NCBI GenBank assembly: GCA_001464935.1
Contig: LNEL01000049.1
Span: forward strand, 1-64,000
Source: Gammaproteobacteria bacterium Ga0077536
GTDB lineage: Bacteria; Pseudomonadota; Gammaproteobacteria; Ga0077536
Direction: 5' to 3'
Length of the DNA stretch: 64,000 nt
Every line of letters starts with the position of its first letter. Positions within the stretch are counted from its first letter, which is position 1. The notes beneath the pieces were generated by a model. That model did not search any database. It was not told the DNA's origin and worked only from the letters and a program-made list of their open reading frames with translations. Position numbers and translations under genes: made by a program. This document shows positions 50,824-62,160 of this stretch, one piece after another.

Positions 50824-51764
50824 TCGTTGTCACCGGGGGGCTCGGCTTCATCGGCAGTAACCTGGTGCACCAGCTCAACGCGCGCGGCCGTTCCGACATC
50901 GTCGTCGTCGACGATTTCACCAACGGCCACAAGATGGCCAATCTGCGCGACGCGACGATCGTCGACTATTACGATCGGCACGAATTCCTCGGCCGTTTCG
51001 AGCAGGTGGCCCGCGCGGGCGGCGGCATCGAAACGGTTTATCACCTCGGCGCCTGCTCGGATACCACGGAGTGGAACGGGCGCGCCATGATGGCCGACAA
51101 CTTCAGCTACTCGCGCGACCTGCTGACTCTGTGCGAGACACGCAATATCCCGTTCATCTATGCCTCCAGTGCTGCCGTCTACGGACTCAGTCGCGACTGT
51201 GAGGAGTCGCCGCGCTGCGAAGCGCCGCTGAACGTCTACGGGTATTCGAAACTCGCCTTCGATCAACACGTCCGGCAGCGCCTCGGCCGCTCCCGCTCGC
51301 GGATCGTCGGCCTGCGGTATTTCAACGTGTACGGTCCGCGCGAGCAGCACAAGGCGCGCATGGCGAGCGTCGCGTTTCACTTCAATCAGCAGTTGCAGAC
51401 AACCGGCGTGGTCAAGCTGTTCGGTGCGTCGCATGGCGTCGGCGCAGGCGAGCAGCGTCGCGATTTCATTCATGTCGACGATGTCGTCGATCAGACTCTC
51501 TGGTTCGGCGCAGCAGCCGACGTGTCAGGTATTTTCAACTGCGGCACCGGGCAGGCGGCGACGTTCAATGACGTCGCGAATGCCGTCATCGCGTGGCATG
51601 GCCGTGGTGCCATCGAGTACATCCCGTTTCCGGCCGACCTCCTCGGTGCCTACCAGGCGCATACTCTCGCGCTGCTCGCCCGCACGCGTGCCGCCGGTTA
51701 CCTGCGCGCGCAGCAGCCGGTGACAACGGGCGTACGCGCGTACCTGGACTGGCTCAACGGATGA
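50820..51764 (+). CDS. hldD: ADP-L-glycero-D-manno-heptose-6-epimerase
   Basis: MIVVTGGLGFIGSNLVHQLN, YGYSKLAFDQHV, RYFNVYGPREQHK. Confidence 0.94.
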   Translation: MIVVTGGLGFIGSNLVHQLNARGRSDIVVVDDFTNGHKMANLRDATIVDYYDRHEFLGRFEQVARAGGGIETVYHLGACSDTTEWNGRAMMADNFSYSRDLLTLCETRNIPFIYASSAAVYGLSRDCEESPRCEAPLNVYGYSKLAFDQHVRQRLGRSRSRIVGLRYFNVYGPREQHKARMASVAFHFNQQLQTTGVVKLFGASHGVGAGEQRRDFIHVDDVVDQTLWFGAAADVSGIFNCGTGQAATFNDVANAVIAWHGRGAIEYIPFPADLLGAYQAHTLALLARTRAAGYLRAQQPVTTGVRAYLDWLNG

Positions 51765-53029
51765 GGTGGCTGTACAGCGCAGCGTTTCTGCTGCTGCTGC
51801 CGGTCGTGCTGGTCCGCCTTGCGTGGCGCGCGCTCGGCAACGCCGCCTATCGGGATCGCTGGCGACAGCGCTTCGGCGTCTATGACGCCGCGCCGAGGCT
51901 CGATGCGCCGGTGTGGGTGCATGCGGTGTCCGTCGGCGAAGTCGGCGCCGCGGCGCCGCTGATTCGTGCGCTACGCGAGCGCTTTCCGTACGTCCCGATC
52001 CTGATCACCACCACGACGCCGACCGGCTACGACACCGTGGCGCGCCAGTTCGGCAGTACCGTTCAGCACGTCTATTTCCCCTACGACCTGCCGTGGATCG
52101 TCCGGCGCTTTCTGCGCAGGTTCAAACCACGCATGGCGCTGCTGATGGAAACCGAGCTGTGGCCGAACATGATTCACGAGTGTCGCCGTGCGGCGATCCC
52201 GGTCGTGCTCGTGAACGGACGGATGTCGGCACGGTCGGCACGGCGCTACCGTGCCCTCGGTGGCTTCACGGCCGCCATGTTGCAGCAGCTGACGCGGCTG
52301 GCCGCGCAGACCGGCGCCGACGCCGAACGTCTGCGCGAGCTGGGCGCGCCGGCTGAGCGCATCAGCATCACCGGCAGCCTGAAGTTCGACGTGCATCTGC
52401 CGGCCAGCGTGTTCGAGGAGGGCGCCGCCATCCGGCGCGAACTCGGCATCAACCGTCCGATCCTGATGGCCGGGAGCACGCGGCCGGGTGAAGAGCACAT
52501 TCTGCTCGAGGTGTTGCAGCAGCTGCGCGCGAGCTTCCCGACCGTGTTGCTGGTGATAGCGCCCCGCCATCCGGAGCGCTTCGAAGCGGTGGTCGATGCG
52601 TGCCGCAAGGCTGGTCTGTGTGTGGCACGGCGTCGCGGCACTGAGGGCTGTGGCGCTGAAGTTGATGTCTTTGTGGTCGATACCATGGGCGAGCTGCTGA
52701 AGTTCTATGCGGCTGCCGACGTTGCTTTCGTCGGCGGCAGTCTGGCGCCGTTCGGCGGCCAGAACGTGCTCGAGCCGGCCGCGCTGGGAATTCCCATTGT
52801 CACGGGGCCGCATCTGTTCAACTTTGAAGAGATTGCGACGAAGTTGCGCGCGGCAGGCGCACTCGACATCGCCAGCGACGCGACAGCGCTGACGGCAATC
52901 GTGGCGGGCTGGCTCGCCGACAGCGATCGCCGGGATGCCGCGGGTCGCGCCGGCGGCGATATCGTCGCGAGCAACAAGGGCGCGACGGACGCAGTCCTGG
53001 ACGTGTTGCTCGAAGCAGGCTTGCGCTGA
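51761..53029 (+). CDS. waaA: 3-deoxy-D-manno-octulosonic acid transferase
   Basis: VWVHAVSVGEVGAAAPLIRAL, METELWPNMIHEC, FVGGSLAPFGGQNVLEPAALG. Confidence 0.96.
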   Translation: MRWLYSAAFLLLLPVVLVRLAWRALGNAAYRDRWRQRFGVYDAAPRLDAPVWVHAVSVGEVGAAAPLIRALRERFPYVPILITTTTPTGYDTVARQFGSTVQHVYFPYDLPWIVRRFLRRFKPRMALLMETELWPNMIHECRRAAIPVVLVNGRMSARSARRYRALGGFTAAMLQQLTRLAAQTGADAERLRELGAPAERISITGSLKFDVHLPASVFEEGAAIRRELGINRPILMAGSTRPGEEHILLEVLQQLRASFPTVLLVIAPRHPERFEAVVDACRKAGLCVARRRGTEGCGAEVDVFVVDTMGELLKFYAAADVAFVGGSLAPFGGQNVLEPAALGIPIVTGPHLFNFEEIATKLRAAGALDIASDATALTAIVAGWLADSDRRDAAGRAGGDIVASNKGATDAVLDVLLEAGLR

Positions 53030-53142
53030 GTGGCACCGGAATTGAGGCAGGCTTCTCGTCCGGTGCCGCCTGACGGGGTTATCCTTGGCCACACAGCGCG
53101 TTGCGCAGTCGCACACGCGGGATTCGCGGGGAGGAAAGTGTA

Positions 53143-53820
53143 ATGAAGCGGACCATTTTCAACATGTCGAACGTCGCCGGTGGACTCGTGCTGTCGGCCT
53201 GCATGAGCCTGCCCGGTGTGGCCACTGCGCAGCAGGGACAGCCGTTCGCCTATCCCAACGGCGGCCAGAGCCAGGAACAGCAGGCGAGCGATCGCTTCCA
53301 GTGTCACCAATGGTCTGTGTCCCAGACGGGTTTCGATCCGACCACGGCACCGCCGGTGGCAGCCCCGAGCACTGCGGTGCCACCGCCGCCACCGCCGAAT
53401 TACGGCTACAGCGATCAGCCTCAACAGCAGCCCCAGCAGCAACAGGGCGGCGGCTTTCTGGGGCTCGGCAATGGCGGGTTCTTCAAGGGCGGCGGCATCG
53501 TCGGCGACGCGGCAACCGGCGCCGCGCTGGGAGCGGCGGGCGGCGCCATCGCCGGCAACGCCGGCAAGGGAGCTGCGATCGGCGCATTGGCGTCGACGGT
53601 GTTCGGCGCGGTTTCGCGCTCGACGACGCAGAATACACCGCCACCCCCGCCCCCCCAGCAGCAGGGCTACGACTACTACCAGCAGCAGCAGCAACAGCAG
53701 TACTACCAGCAGAACCAGGCGCAGGCGAACCAGGCATTCGAGCTGCGGCAGCGCCAGACGACGGACTACAACAACGCCTATTCGGCGTGCATGAAATCCC
53801 GCAACTACTCGGTGAACTGA
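53143..53820 (+). CDS. Glycine-zipper protein with Gln/Tyr-rich C-terminal region
   Basis: Signal peptide, GDAATGAALGAAGGAIAGNAGKGAAIGALAST zipper, GYDYYQQQQQQQYYQQNQAQANQ. Confidence 0.85.
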   Translation: MKRTIFNMSNVAGGLVLSACMSLPGVATAQQGQPFAYPNGGQSQEQQASDRFQCHQWSVSQTGFDPTTAPPVAAPSTAVPPPPPPNYGYSDQPQQQPQQQQGGGFLGLGNGGFFKGGGIVGDAATGAALGAAGGAIAGNAGKGAAIGALASTVFGAVSRSTTQNTPPPPPPQQQGYDYYQQQQQQQYYQQNQAQANQAFELRQRQTTDYNNAYSACMKSRNYSVN

Positions 53821-53846
53821 CGCACTGTCGCAGCCGGCCCGCAAAG

Positions 53847-54413
53847 ATGTTGTCAACGCAGGATTTCCCGGGCGAAGCCACGGCACAGACCGTGGTGCTG
53901 GACGTCGAGGCGTCGGGCTTCGGCCGCGGCAGTTATCCGATCGAGGTGGGCGTCGCGCTGGCCAGCGGGCACACGGCCTGCTTCCTGATCCGCCCGCAGG
54001 ACGACTGGACGCACTGGGATCCTGCCGCAGCCGCACTCCACGGCATCACACGTGAAGTCCTCGCCAACCGCGGACGACCGGTCGCTGAAGTCGCGGCAGC
54101 TCTCAACGATCTGCTCGCCGGGGCCGTGGTTTACACCGACGCCTGGGGGATGGACAGCTCATGGGTGGCGCTGTTGTTCGAACGCGCGCGCCTGACGCAG
54201 CGCTTCCGCCTCGAGGCCATTGCCGGCCTGCTGGACGACGAGCAGAAGGCGGTGTGGGCCGACTGCAAGTCGCGCGTGCGGGCGGAGATGAGCCTGACGC
54301 GCCATCGCGCGAGTGCTGACGCACTCGTGATTCAGCAGGCGCTCACGCGCACGAACCGTTTGCGCAGGGGCCCGCGACGGCCCCGCGCCCTCAGCGCAAC
54401 CAGCCCTGAATGA
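53847..54413 (+). CDS. DnaQ-like 3'-5' exonuclease family protein
   Basis: VVLDVEASGFGRGSYPIEVGVALASG, LHGITREVL, HRASADALVIQQAL. Confidence 0.8.
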   Translation: MLSTQDFPGEATAQTVVLDVEASGFGRGSYPIEVGVALASGHTACFLIRPQDDWTHWDPAAAALHGITREVLANRGRPVAEVAAALNDLLAGAVVYTDAWGMDSSWVALLFERARLTQRFRLEAIAGLLDDEQKAVWADCKSRVRAEMSLTRHRASADALVIQQALTRTNRLRRGPRRPRALSATSPE

Positions 54414-54972
54414 CCTTGAAGTGTTCGTGACGGGAATCGCCCATCCACTCGAACACCACTGACTCGGCGCTGACGATGTTGACGTTGCTCGCCCGCATGC
54501 GGTCGAGTGCATTCTGATAGTTTTCGAGCCGCCGCGAGCAGATCGCATCTTCGACGACGAAGACTTCCGCGCCCGTCGCCGCCAGATCCAACGCCGTCTG
54601 CAGCACGCAGATGTGCGCCTCCATGCCCACCAGCACCGCCTGCCGCCGTTGCAGGGCCGCGATGGCCGCCGGAAAACCATCGGCGTTCATGCAGCTGAAT
54701 GCCGTCTTGGAGAAATATTTGCGCGACGGCGGCAGCGCCTCGATGACCATCGGGTGCGTCACGCCGAGGCCCTGCGGATACTGCTCGGTTTGCATCACCG
54801 GCACACCAAGCAGGCTGGCCGAGCGACTCAGCAGGCAGGTGTTCTGCAGCACCCGGTTCAGGACCTTGCCCGGCATCGCATCGCCGAGTCGTTGCTGGAT
54901 ATCGACGACGATCAGGGTGCTGTCGTCGAGTCGACACTTGTGCGCGCCGGCAATGTGATTCGTGTTGGTCAT
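54391..54972 (-). CDS. Isochorismatase family hydrolase
   Basis: LIVVDIQQRLGDAM, KTAFSCMNADGF, VLVGMEAHICVLQTALDL. Confidence 0.93.
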   Translation of the reverse strand: MTNTNHIAGAHKCRLDDSTLIVVDIQQRLGDAMPGKVLNRVLQNTCLLSRSASLLGVPVMQTEQYPQGLGVTHPMVIEALPPSRKYFSKTAFSCMNADGFPAAIAALQRRQAVLVGMEAHICVLQTALDLAATGAEVFVVEDAICSRRLENYQNALDRMRASNVNIVSAESVVFEWMGDSRHEHFKVIQGWLR

Positions 54973-54999
54973 GTGCTCCCCTTGTGATGCTTATGATGA

Positions 55000-56394
55000 T
55001 TATGGGCTGTTGCCGGGCGCCGGCGTCTCGGCCCCGACCTCCCCGGGGCTGAGCCAGGCATTCGCCTGTGCCATCACGTCCGGGCTGAGCGTCCCGGCCG
55101 CTTCCTTCAGCCGCAGCAGGTTCAGCACGTAGTCGTAGCGCGCGCGCGCATAGTCGCGGCGCGCCTGCGACAGGCCGCGCTCCGCGGTCACCACGTCGAC
55201 CGTTGTGCGCGTGCCGACCTCGAACCCGGCTTTGGTCGACTCGAGCGCCGTGGTGGAGGACACCACGGCCTGCTTCAAGGCCTGCACCGCGCCAATTTGC
55301 GTCGCGATGCCGAGAAAGGCCTCCCGTGCCTGGCGATACACCGCGCGCCTTGTGCGTTCGAGCCGGTCGAGCGCACCGGCATGCTCGTGCACGGCCTGCC
55401 GCGTGCGCGAGTTGACGGCGCCACCTTCGTACAGCGGGATGTTCAGACGGACGCCGATCTCGCTGCTTTCGGTTTCGTTCTGCCCGAACAGCCCGCCTGT
55501 GCTGTTGAAGCCATGTCCGCCCTCGATGTCCACGGTCGGATAGTGACCCGCACGCTGCACGCCGATTTCATCCGCCGCGATCTCGGAGGCCACGAGTGCC
55601 GCCTCGAGTTCGAGGTTCTGTGCGATGGCCGTCTCGGTCCATTGTTCGATGTTGTCCGGATCGGGCCGCTCGAGCGGCAACTGCTCGCCGAGGCGCCACA
55701 GCGAGCGGTGCTCGGCGCCAGTGACTTCGCGCAGCCGCTCCTCGGCATTCTGCACCGCGTTCTCCGCCGTGATTTCCTGCGCGCGTGCCAGGTCGTAGCC
55801 GGCCTGCGCCTCCTGCACGTCGGTGATCGCGATCAGGCCCACGTCGAAGCGTTGTTGCGCCTGCTCGAGCTGGCCCTGCAACGACTGCGTCTCTGCCCGT
55901 GCGAAGCTCAGGTTGTCCTGAGCGGCGAGCACATCGAAGTAGCGTTCGGCCAGCCGTACCATCAGGCGCTGAAAGGCGGCATCGATCTGCAGCTGTGCCT
56001 GTCGCAACCGCTTGTCGGCCTGCTGAAGCCGCAGATGGCGGTCGCGATGGAACACCGGCTGCACGAGGCTCAGGCGATAGTCGGTCTGATCGAAGGCCGA
56101 TTCGCCGCCGCCGGTGCCGAACGCGAACTCGGCGGTGATGTCCTGGCGGACCCGGGCGCCGCCGGTGGTGAAGCGGAGCTGCGGCTTCCACAGCGCTGCC
56201 CGGGCCTGCGGAATCCCTTCGGCGACGGCGAGCGCATTGTTCTGGGACTCACGATACTCGGGATCCGACTGCTCGGCCAGCGCGAGCAGCGCGAGCAGAT
56301 CAGCCGCCCGGGCCGTGCCCGCCGACAGGGTGCACAGCGACAGCGTCAGGACTCCGAGCTTCAGACCTGAACGGAGGAGCTTCAAAACGGGCAT
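55000..56394 (-). CDS. TolC family outer membrane protein
   Basis: DLLALLALAEQSDPEYRESQNNALAVAEGIPQARAALWKPQL; coiled-coil repeats. Confidence 0.9.
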   Translation of the reverse strand: MPVLKLLRSGLKLGVLTLSLCTLSAGTARAADLLALLALAEQSDPEYRESQNNALAVAEGIPQARAALWKPQLRFTTGGARVRQDITAEFAFGTGGGESAFDQTDYRLSLVQPVFHRDRHLRLQQADKRLRQAQLQIDAAFQRLMVRLAERYFDVLAAQDNLSFARAETQSLQGQLEQAQQRFDVGLIAITDVQEAQAGYDLARAQEITAENAVQNAEERLREVTGAEHRSLWRLGEQLPLERPDPDNIEQWTETAIAQNLELEAALVASEIAADEIGVQRAGHYPTVDIEGGHGFNSTGGLFGQNETESSEIGVRLNIPLYEGGAVNSRTRQAVHEHAGALDRLERTRRAVYRQAREAFLGIATQIGAVQALKQAVVSSTTALESTKAGFEVGTRTTVDVVTAERGLSQARRDYARARYDYVLNLLRLKEAAGTLSPDVMAQANAWLSPGEVGAETPAPGNSP

Positions 56395-56433
56395 GCACGG
56401 TTCCTTGCAAAAGCGGGCGAGCGGGCGCCGGGA

Positions 56434-56748
56434 TCAGTAGGTCGCCATCGCGGGATCGATGCGTCGGGCCCAGGCGTCGATCCCGCCGGCGAGGTTCTGC
56501 ACGTGGACGAAGCCCTGCGCCAGCAGGAAGGCCTGCGCCGCGCGACTGCGCATGCCGTGGTGACACACCACGACCAGACGCCGTGTGCGATCCAGTTCGG
56601 CATGACGGGCGGGCAGTTCGCCCAGCGGAATGTGCAGCGCCCCGGGCAGACTGCACAGCGCGACTTCCCACGCTTCGCGCACGTCGAGCATTGCGGGTGC
56701 CGCCCCGGCCAGCGCGGCCGCGAGTGCCTCGACGTCAATCTCTTCCAT
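56434..56748 (-). CDS. Rhodanese-like domain protein
   Basis: MLDVREAWEVALCSLPGALHIPLGEL, VVVCHHGMRSRAAQAFL. Confidence 0.9.
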   Translation of the reverse strand: MEEIDVEALAAALAGAAPAMLDVREAWEVALCSLPGALHIPLGELPARHAELDRTRRLVVVCHHGMRSRAAQAFLLAQGFVHVQNLAGGIDAWARRIDPAMATY

Positions 56749-56751
56749 GGC

Positions 56752-57405
56752 CTAGAACGCGAACTTGGGTGCGCTCTCGGCTCCGACCAGCGGTTCGAGT
56801 TCCGTCTCGAACAGGGACTCGACGGCATATGCCTGCTCGGCGGTGCGGGTGATCAGCAGAGCCTCCATCGCGTGTCCACTGCCGACGACCATGAACAGGC
56901 GGCCGCCGACCGCGAGCTGCGCCTCGATCTGCGGTTGGCGCTGCGCAAACGAGCCGGTGACGGCAATCACGTCGAACGGGGCCTGTGCGGCATAGCCGTC
57001 GATGCCGTCGGCGGTGACCAGCGCGACATTCGAAATATCGCGTGCCCGCAGCCGCTTCGCCGCGCTGTCGGTGAACGCCGCATAGATTTCGACACTGACG
57101 ACGCTGCTGGCGAAATGGGCGAGCAGGGCGGTGAGATAGCCGCTGCCGGTGCCGATCTCGAGCGCCCGATCGCGCGGGCCCGGATTGAGCGCCTGCAGCA
57201 TGCGGGCTTCAACCTTCGGAAACATCATCGACTGCCCCATGCCGAGCGGAATGCGCGTGTCAGAGAACGCGAGCTGGCGGTAGGCCTCGGGGACGAACTG
57301 CTCGCGAGGCACTTCGAAGAGCGCATCGAGCACCGACTGATCGAGCACTTCCCACGTGCGGATCTGCTGTTCGACCATGTTGAAGCGGGCTTGCTGAAAA
57401 TCCAT
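56752..57405 (-). CDS. Protein-L-isoaspartate O-methyltransferase-like protein
   Basis: MDFQQARFNMVEQQIRTWEVLDQSVLDALFEVPREQFVPEAYR...; ALEIGTGSGYLTALLAH. Confidence 0.9.
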   Translation of the reverse strand: MDFQQARFNMVEQQIRTWEVLDQSVLDALFEVPREQFVPEAYRQLAFSDTRIPLGMGQSMMFPKVEARMLQALNPGPRDRALEIGTGSGYLTALLAHFASSVVSVEIYAAFTDSAAKRLRARDISNVALVTADGIDGYAAQAPFDVIAVTGSFAQRQPQIEAQLAVGGRLFMVVGSGHAMEALLITRTAEQAYAVESLFETELEPLVGAESAPKFAF

Positions 57406-57519
57406 GAAGAAGACTCGCGTAAGGAACCTGGTTTGCGTGAGACGGGGCGGCGAATAACCGCGCTGTGTCTCGGTATGGTCGCCCGGAATTATACGCTATA
57501 GTGCTGTCAGCGACAGCGG

Positions 57520-59595
<2,076 letters not shown>

Positions 59596-59614
59596 AACGA
59601 AAGGAAATGACACC

Positions 59615-60439
59615 ATGACAGGATTGATGCTGCGAACGACAAGGGTGCTGGGCGCCGCGGTGCTGGCCATGACACTGGGTACGCACGTCATGGCGGCGGA
59701 CGGACCGACACTCGAACAGGCCGTGGCCGGCGAGCACCGCAGCGCGGCGAATCGCGCGCGCGACGCGCATCGGCACCCGGTAGAGACGCTGGGCTTCTTC
59801 GGCATTGCGCCGACGATGACCGTCGTCGAGATTCTGCCGGGCGAGGGCTGGTATACGGAGATCCTCGCGCCGTATCTGAAGGACCGGGGCAAGCTGGTGG
59901 TCGGCATCTACGATCCCGCCAGCGAGAGTGCGTACGAGCGTAAAAGCACCGCTGCGCTGGCTGCCAAGCTCGATGCCTCGCCTGAGCTCTACGGCGCCGT
60001 CGAGCGTCAGATCATGTGGCAGGGCGACAGCGTCGTGCTCGGGCCCAAGGGCTCGGCGGACATGGTCGTGACCTTCCGCAACTCGCACAACTGGCTGAAC
60101 AGCGGCAAGTTCGAGGCGGTCTACAAAGCCTGCTTCGAGGTGCTGAAATCGGGCGGCGTGCTCGGCATCGAACAGCATCGGGCAGCAGCGGATGCCGACC
60201 CGTCAAAGAGTGCCGAGAAGGGCTATCTGCCGGAGGCGTATCTGATCGGCGTGCTCGAAGGCATCGGCTTCAAGCTGGCCGGCAAGTCCGAGGTCAACGC
60301 GAATCCGCGCGACACCAAGGACTACGCCGACGGCGTATGGACACTGCCGCCGGTCCTCAAACTCGGCGATCAGGATCGCGAGCGCTACGTCGCGATCGGC
60401 GAGTCCGACCGCATGACGCTGAAGTTCGTCAAGCCCTGA
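59615..60439 (+). CDS. Exported methyltransferase-like protein
   Basis: Signal-peptide-like N-terminus ending THVMAADG; methyltransferase motif I VVEILPGEGWYTEILAPYLKDRGKLVVGIYDP. Confidence 0.8.
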   Translation: MTGLMLRTTRVLGAAVLAMTLGTHVMAADGPTLEQAVAGEHRSAANRARDAHRHPVETLGFFGIAPTMTVVEILPGEGWYTEILAPYLKDRGKLVVGIYDPASESAYERKSTAALAAKLDASPELYGAVERQIMWQGDSVVLGPKGSADMVVTFRNSHNWLNSGKFEAVYKACFEVLKSGGVLGIEQHRAAADADPSKSAEKGYLPEAYLIGVLEGIGFKLAGKSEVNANPRDTKDYADGVWTLPPVLKLGDQDRERYVAIGESDRMTLKFVKP

Positions 60440-60514
60440 GGACGGGACGCGCACGTCGACGCTGCGCCGCTGGCAGGGCGCGCGGCCGACGTCGCGCCCT
60501 CGCCGCCCGTCGGG

Positions 60515-61540
60515 TCAGGCGGTCAGCGACTCTGCGTGCTGTCGGCTCGTGATTGTCGCTCGCAGCTCGGCGGGCGTCAGCCAGGCGCCCGCTTCCCCGC
60601 TCAGCAAGCGGCGCCAGTCACGCGCGCCGGGCCGGCCGTGAAACAGGCCGCACAGATGTTTCGTCATCACGCGCAGCGGCGTGCCGCGCGCGTACTCCGC
60701 TTCGAGGTAGGGCATGAATGCCGCCAGCAGTGCGAGCGCCGAGCGGGGTGACTGCGCGGGCTGGCCGAACAGCCGGGCATCGACCTCCTGCAGCAGCAGC
60801 GGACGGTCATAGGCTGCGCGACCGAGCATCACGCCGTCGAGGGCCGGCAGATGCGGCAGGCATTCCTCGAGCGAGCCGAGGCCACCATTCAGCACGATGC
60901 AGAGCTCGGGAAAATCCGCCTTGATCCGATGGACCCGCGGATAGTCGAGCGGCGGGATCTGGCGGTTCGCGCGAGTGTCCAGGTTCAGCAGTGCCTTGCG
61001 CGCATGCAACAGCACGACGCGGCACCCGGCGTCGCGAATGCGCGCGATGAGCCCGGCCAGCGCGTCGTAGCTGTCGAGGTCATCGACACCCAGGCGCGTT
61101 TTGACGGTGACGGGAATCGACACGGCGTCCCGCATCGCGGCAACGCAGTCCGCCACCAGCGCGGGCTCTTTCATCAGGCAGGCGCCGAAGCGGCCCGCCT
61201 GCACCCGATCGCTGGGGCACCCGACATTCAGATTGATTTCGTCATAGCCCGCCGCCGCGCCGATGCGGGCCGCAGCCGCGAGCACGCCCGGGTCGCTTCC
61301 GCCAAGCTGCAGGGCGACCGGGTGCTCGACTTCACCGAAGGCCAGCAGACGCTCCCGCGGGCCGTGCAGCACCGCCTGCGCCACCACCATCTCGGTGTAG
61401 AGCCGCGCGTGCTGCGACAGCAGGCGCGCAAAGTGCCGGTAATGACGGTCGGTGCACGCCATCATCGGCGCCACGCAGAAGCGCCACGCGGCGGGGTCCG
61501 GGGTGCGCTTGTCATCGACGGAAGGGGGCTTGGGATCCAC
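60515..61540 (-). CDS. dusA: tRNA-dihydrouridine synthase A
   Basis: FCVAPMMACTDRHYRHFARLLS, YDEINLNVGCPSDRVQAGRFGACLM. Confidence 0.95.
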   Translation of the reverse strand: MDPKPPSVDDKRTPDPAAWRFCVAPMMACTDRHYRHFARLLSQHARLYTEMVVAQAVLHGPRERLLAFGEVEHPVALQLGGSDPGVLAAAARIGAAAGYDEINLNVGCPSDRVQAGRFGACLMKEPALVADCVAAMRDAVSIPVTVKTRLGVDDLDSYDALAGLIARIRDAGCRVVLLHARKALLNLDTRANRQIPPLDYPRVHRIKADFPELCIVLNGGLGSLEECLPHLPALDGVMLGRAAYDRPLLLQEVDARLFGQPAQSPRSALALLAAFMPYLEAEYARGTPLRVMTKHLCGLFHGRPGARDWRRLLSGEAGAWLTPAELRATITSRQHAESLTA

Positions 61541-61745
61541 GGGGTGCTTTCGGTTCAGATTCGCGGATTATCCCCGATACAGACCAGGACTGTGTCGTTG
61601 GCGTAAAAGCGAACCCGGCGGCGGCCCCGCCACTCGTCGAAACAGGTGCCCTGCATCCGCCCCTGGCGTCGTGCATCCTCCGGCAGGCGGGGACAGCGCG
61701 CTTGGTTCGGCCGCATCGGATATGGCAGCATGCGACGAAACGGTC

Positions 61746-62123
61746 ATGCCGGTTCAACAGAGGGAAATGCCAGTGACTGACGCGAACGACCACGGACAAA
61801 CCACGTTCGTGAAACCGCCAGCAACGCCGCAAGCAACGCTCGATGAAGTCGATTTCGACGTGACGAAAGGCTTCGATGACGAGCCGGTCGAGGCGGGCGA
61901 CGAGATTTTCGACATCACCCAGGGGGCTGATGACGTCGCCGCGCTGCCGGTCAGCGAGCCGGCACCGCCGTCCCTCCCGCCAGCGCCTGTTGCGCCGCCC
62001 GTCGTGGAAGCCGCTGCCGTCAGCCCACCAACGCCGACCCCTGCAGGCGGCAGCCCGATTGGGATCATCCTGGCAGTGCTCGCGGTCGCTGCCGCTGCTG
62101 CGGCCTGGTTCCTGCTGAAATGA
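61746..62123 (+). CDS. Hypothetical acidic/Pro-rich protein with C-terminal TM anchor
   Basis: Repeated acidic motif, Pro-rich linker, terminal IGIILAVLAVAAAAAAWFLLK. Confidence 0.65.
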   Translation: MPVQQREMPVTDANDHGQTTFVKPPATPQATLDEVDFDVTKGFDDEPVEAGDEIFDITQGADDVAALPVSEPAPPSLPPAPVAPPVVEAAAVSPPTPTPAGGSPIGIILAVLAVAAAAAAWFLLK

Positions 62124-62160
62124 GTTCGCGCCGCGGCCACCCGGTCGCGGCCAGCACTGC

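Noticed and set aside
53680-53730. CAG-rich tract as a possible mobile-element terminal repeat
   Set aside because: It encodes the Gln/Tyr-rich region of a continuous ORF and has no matching partner repeat or transposase nearby.
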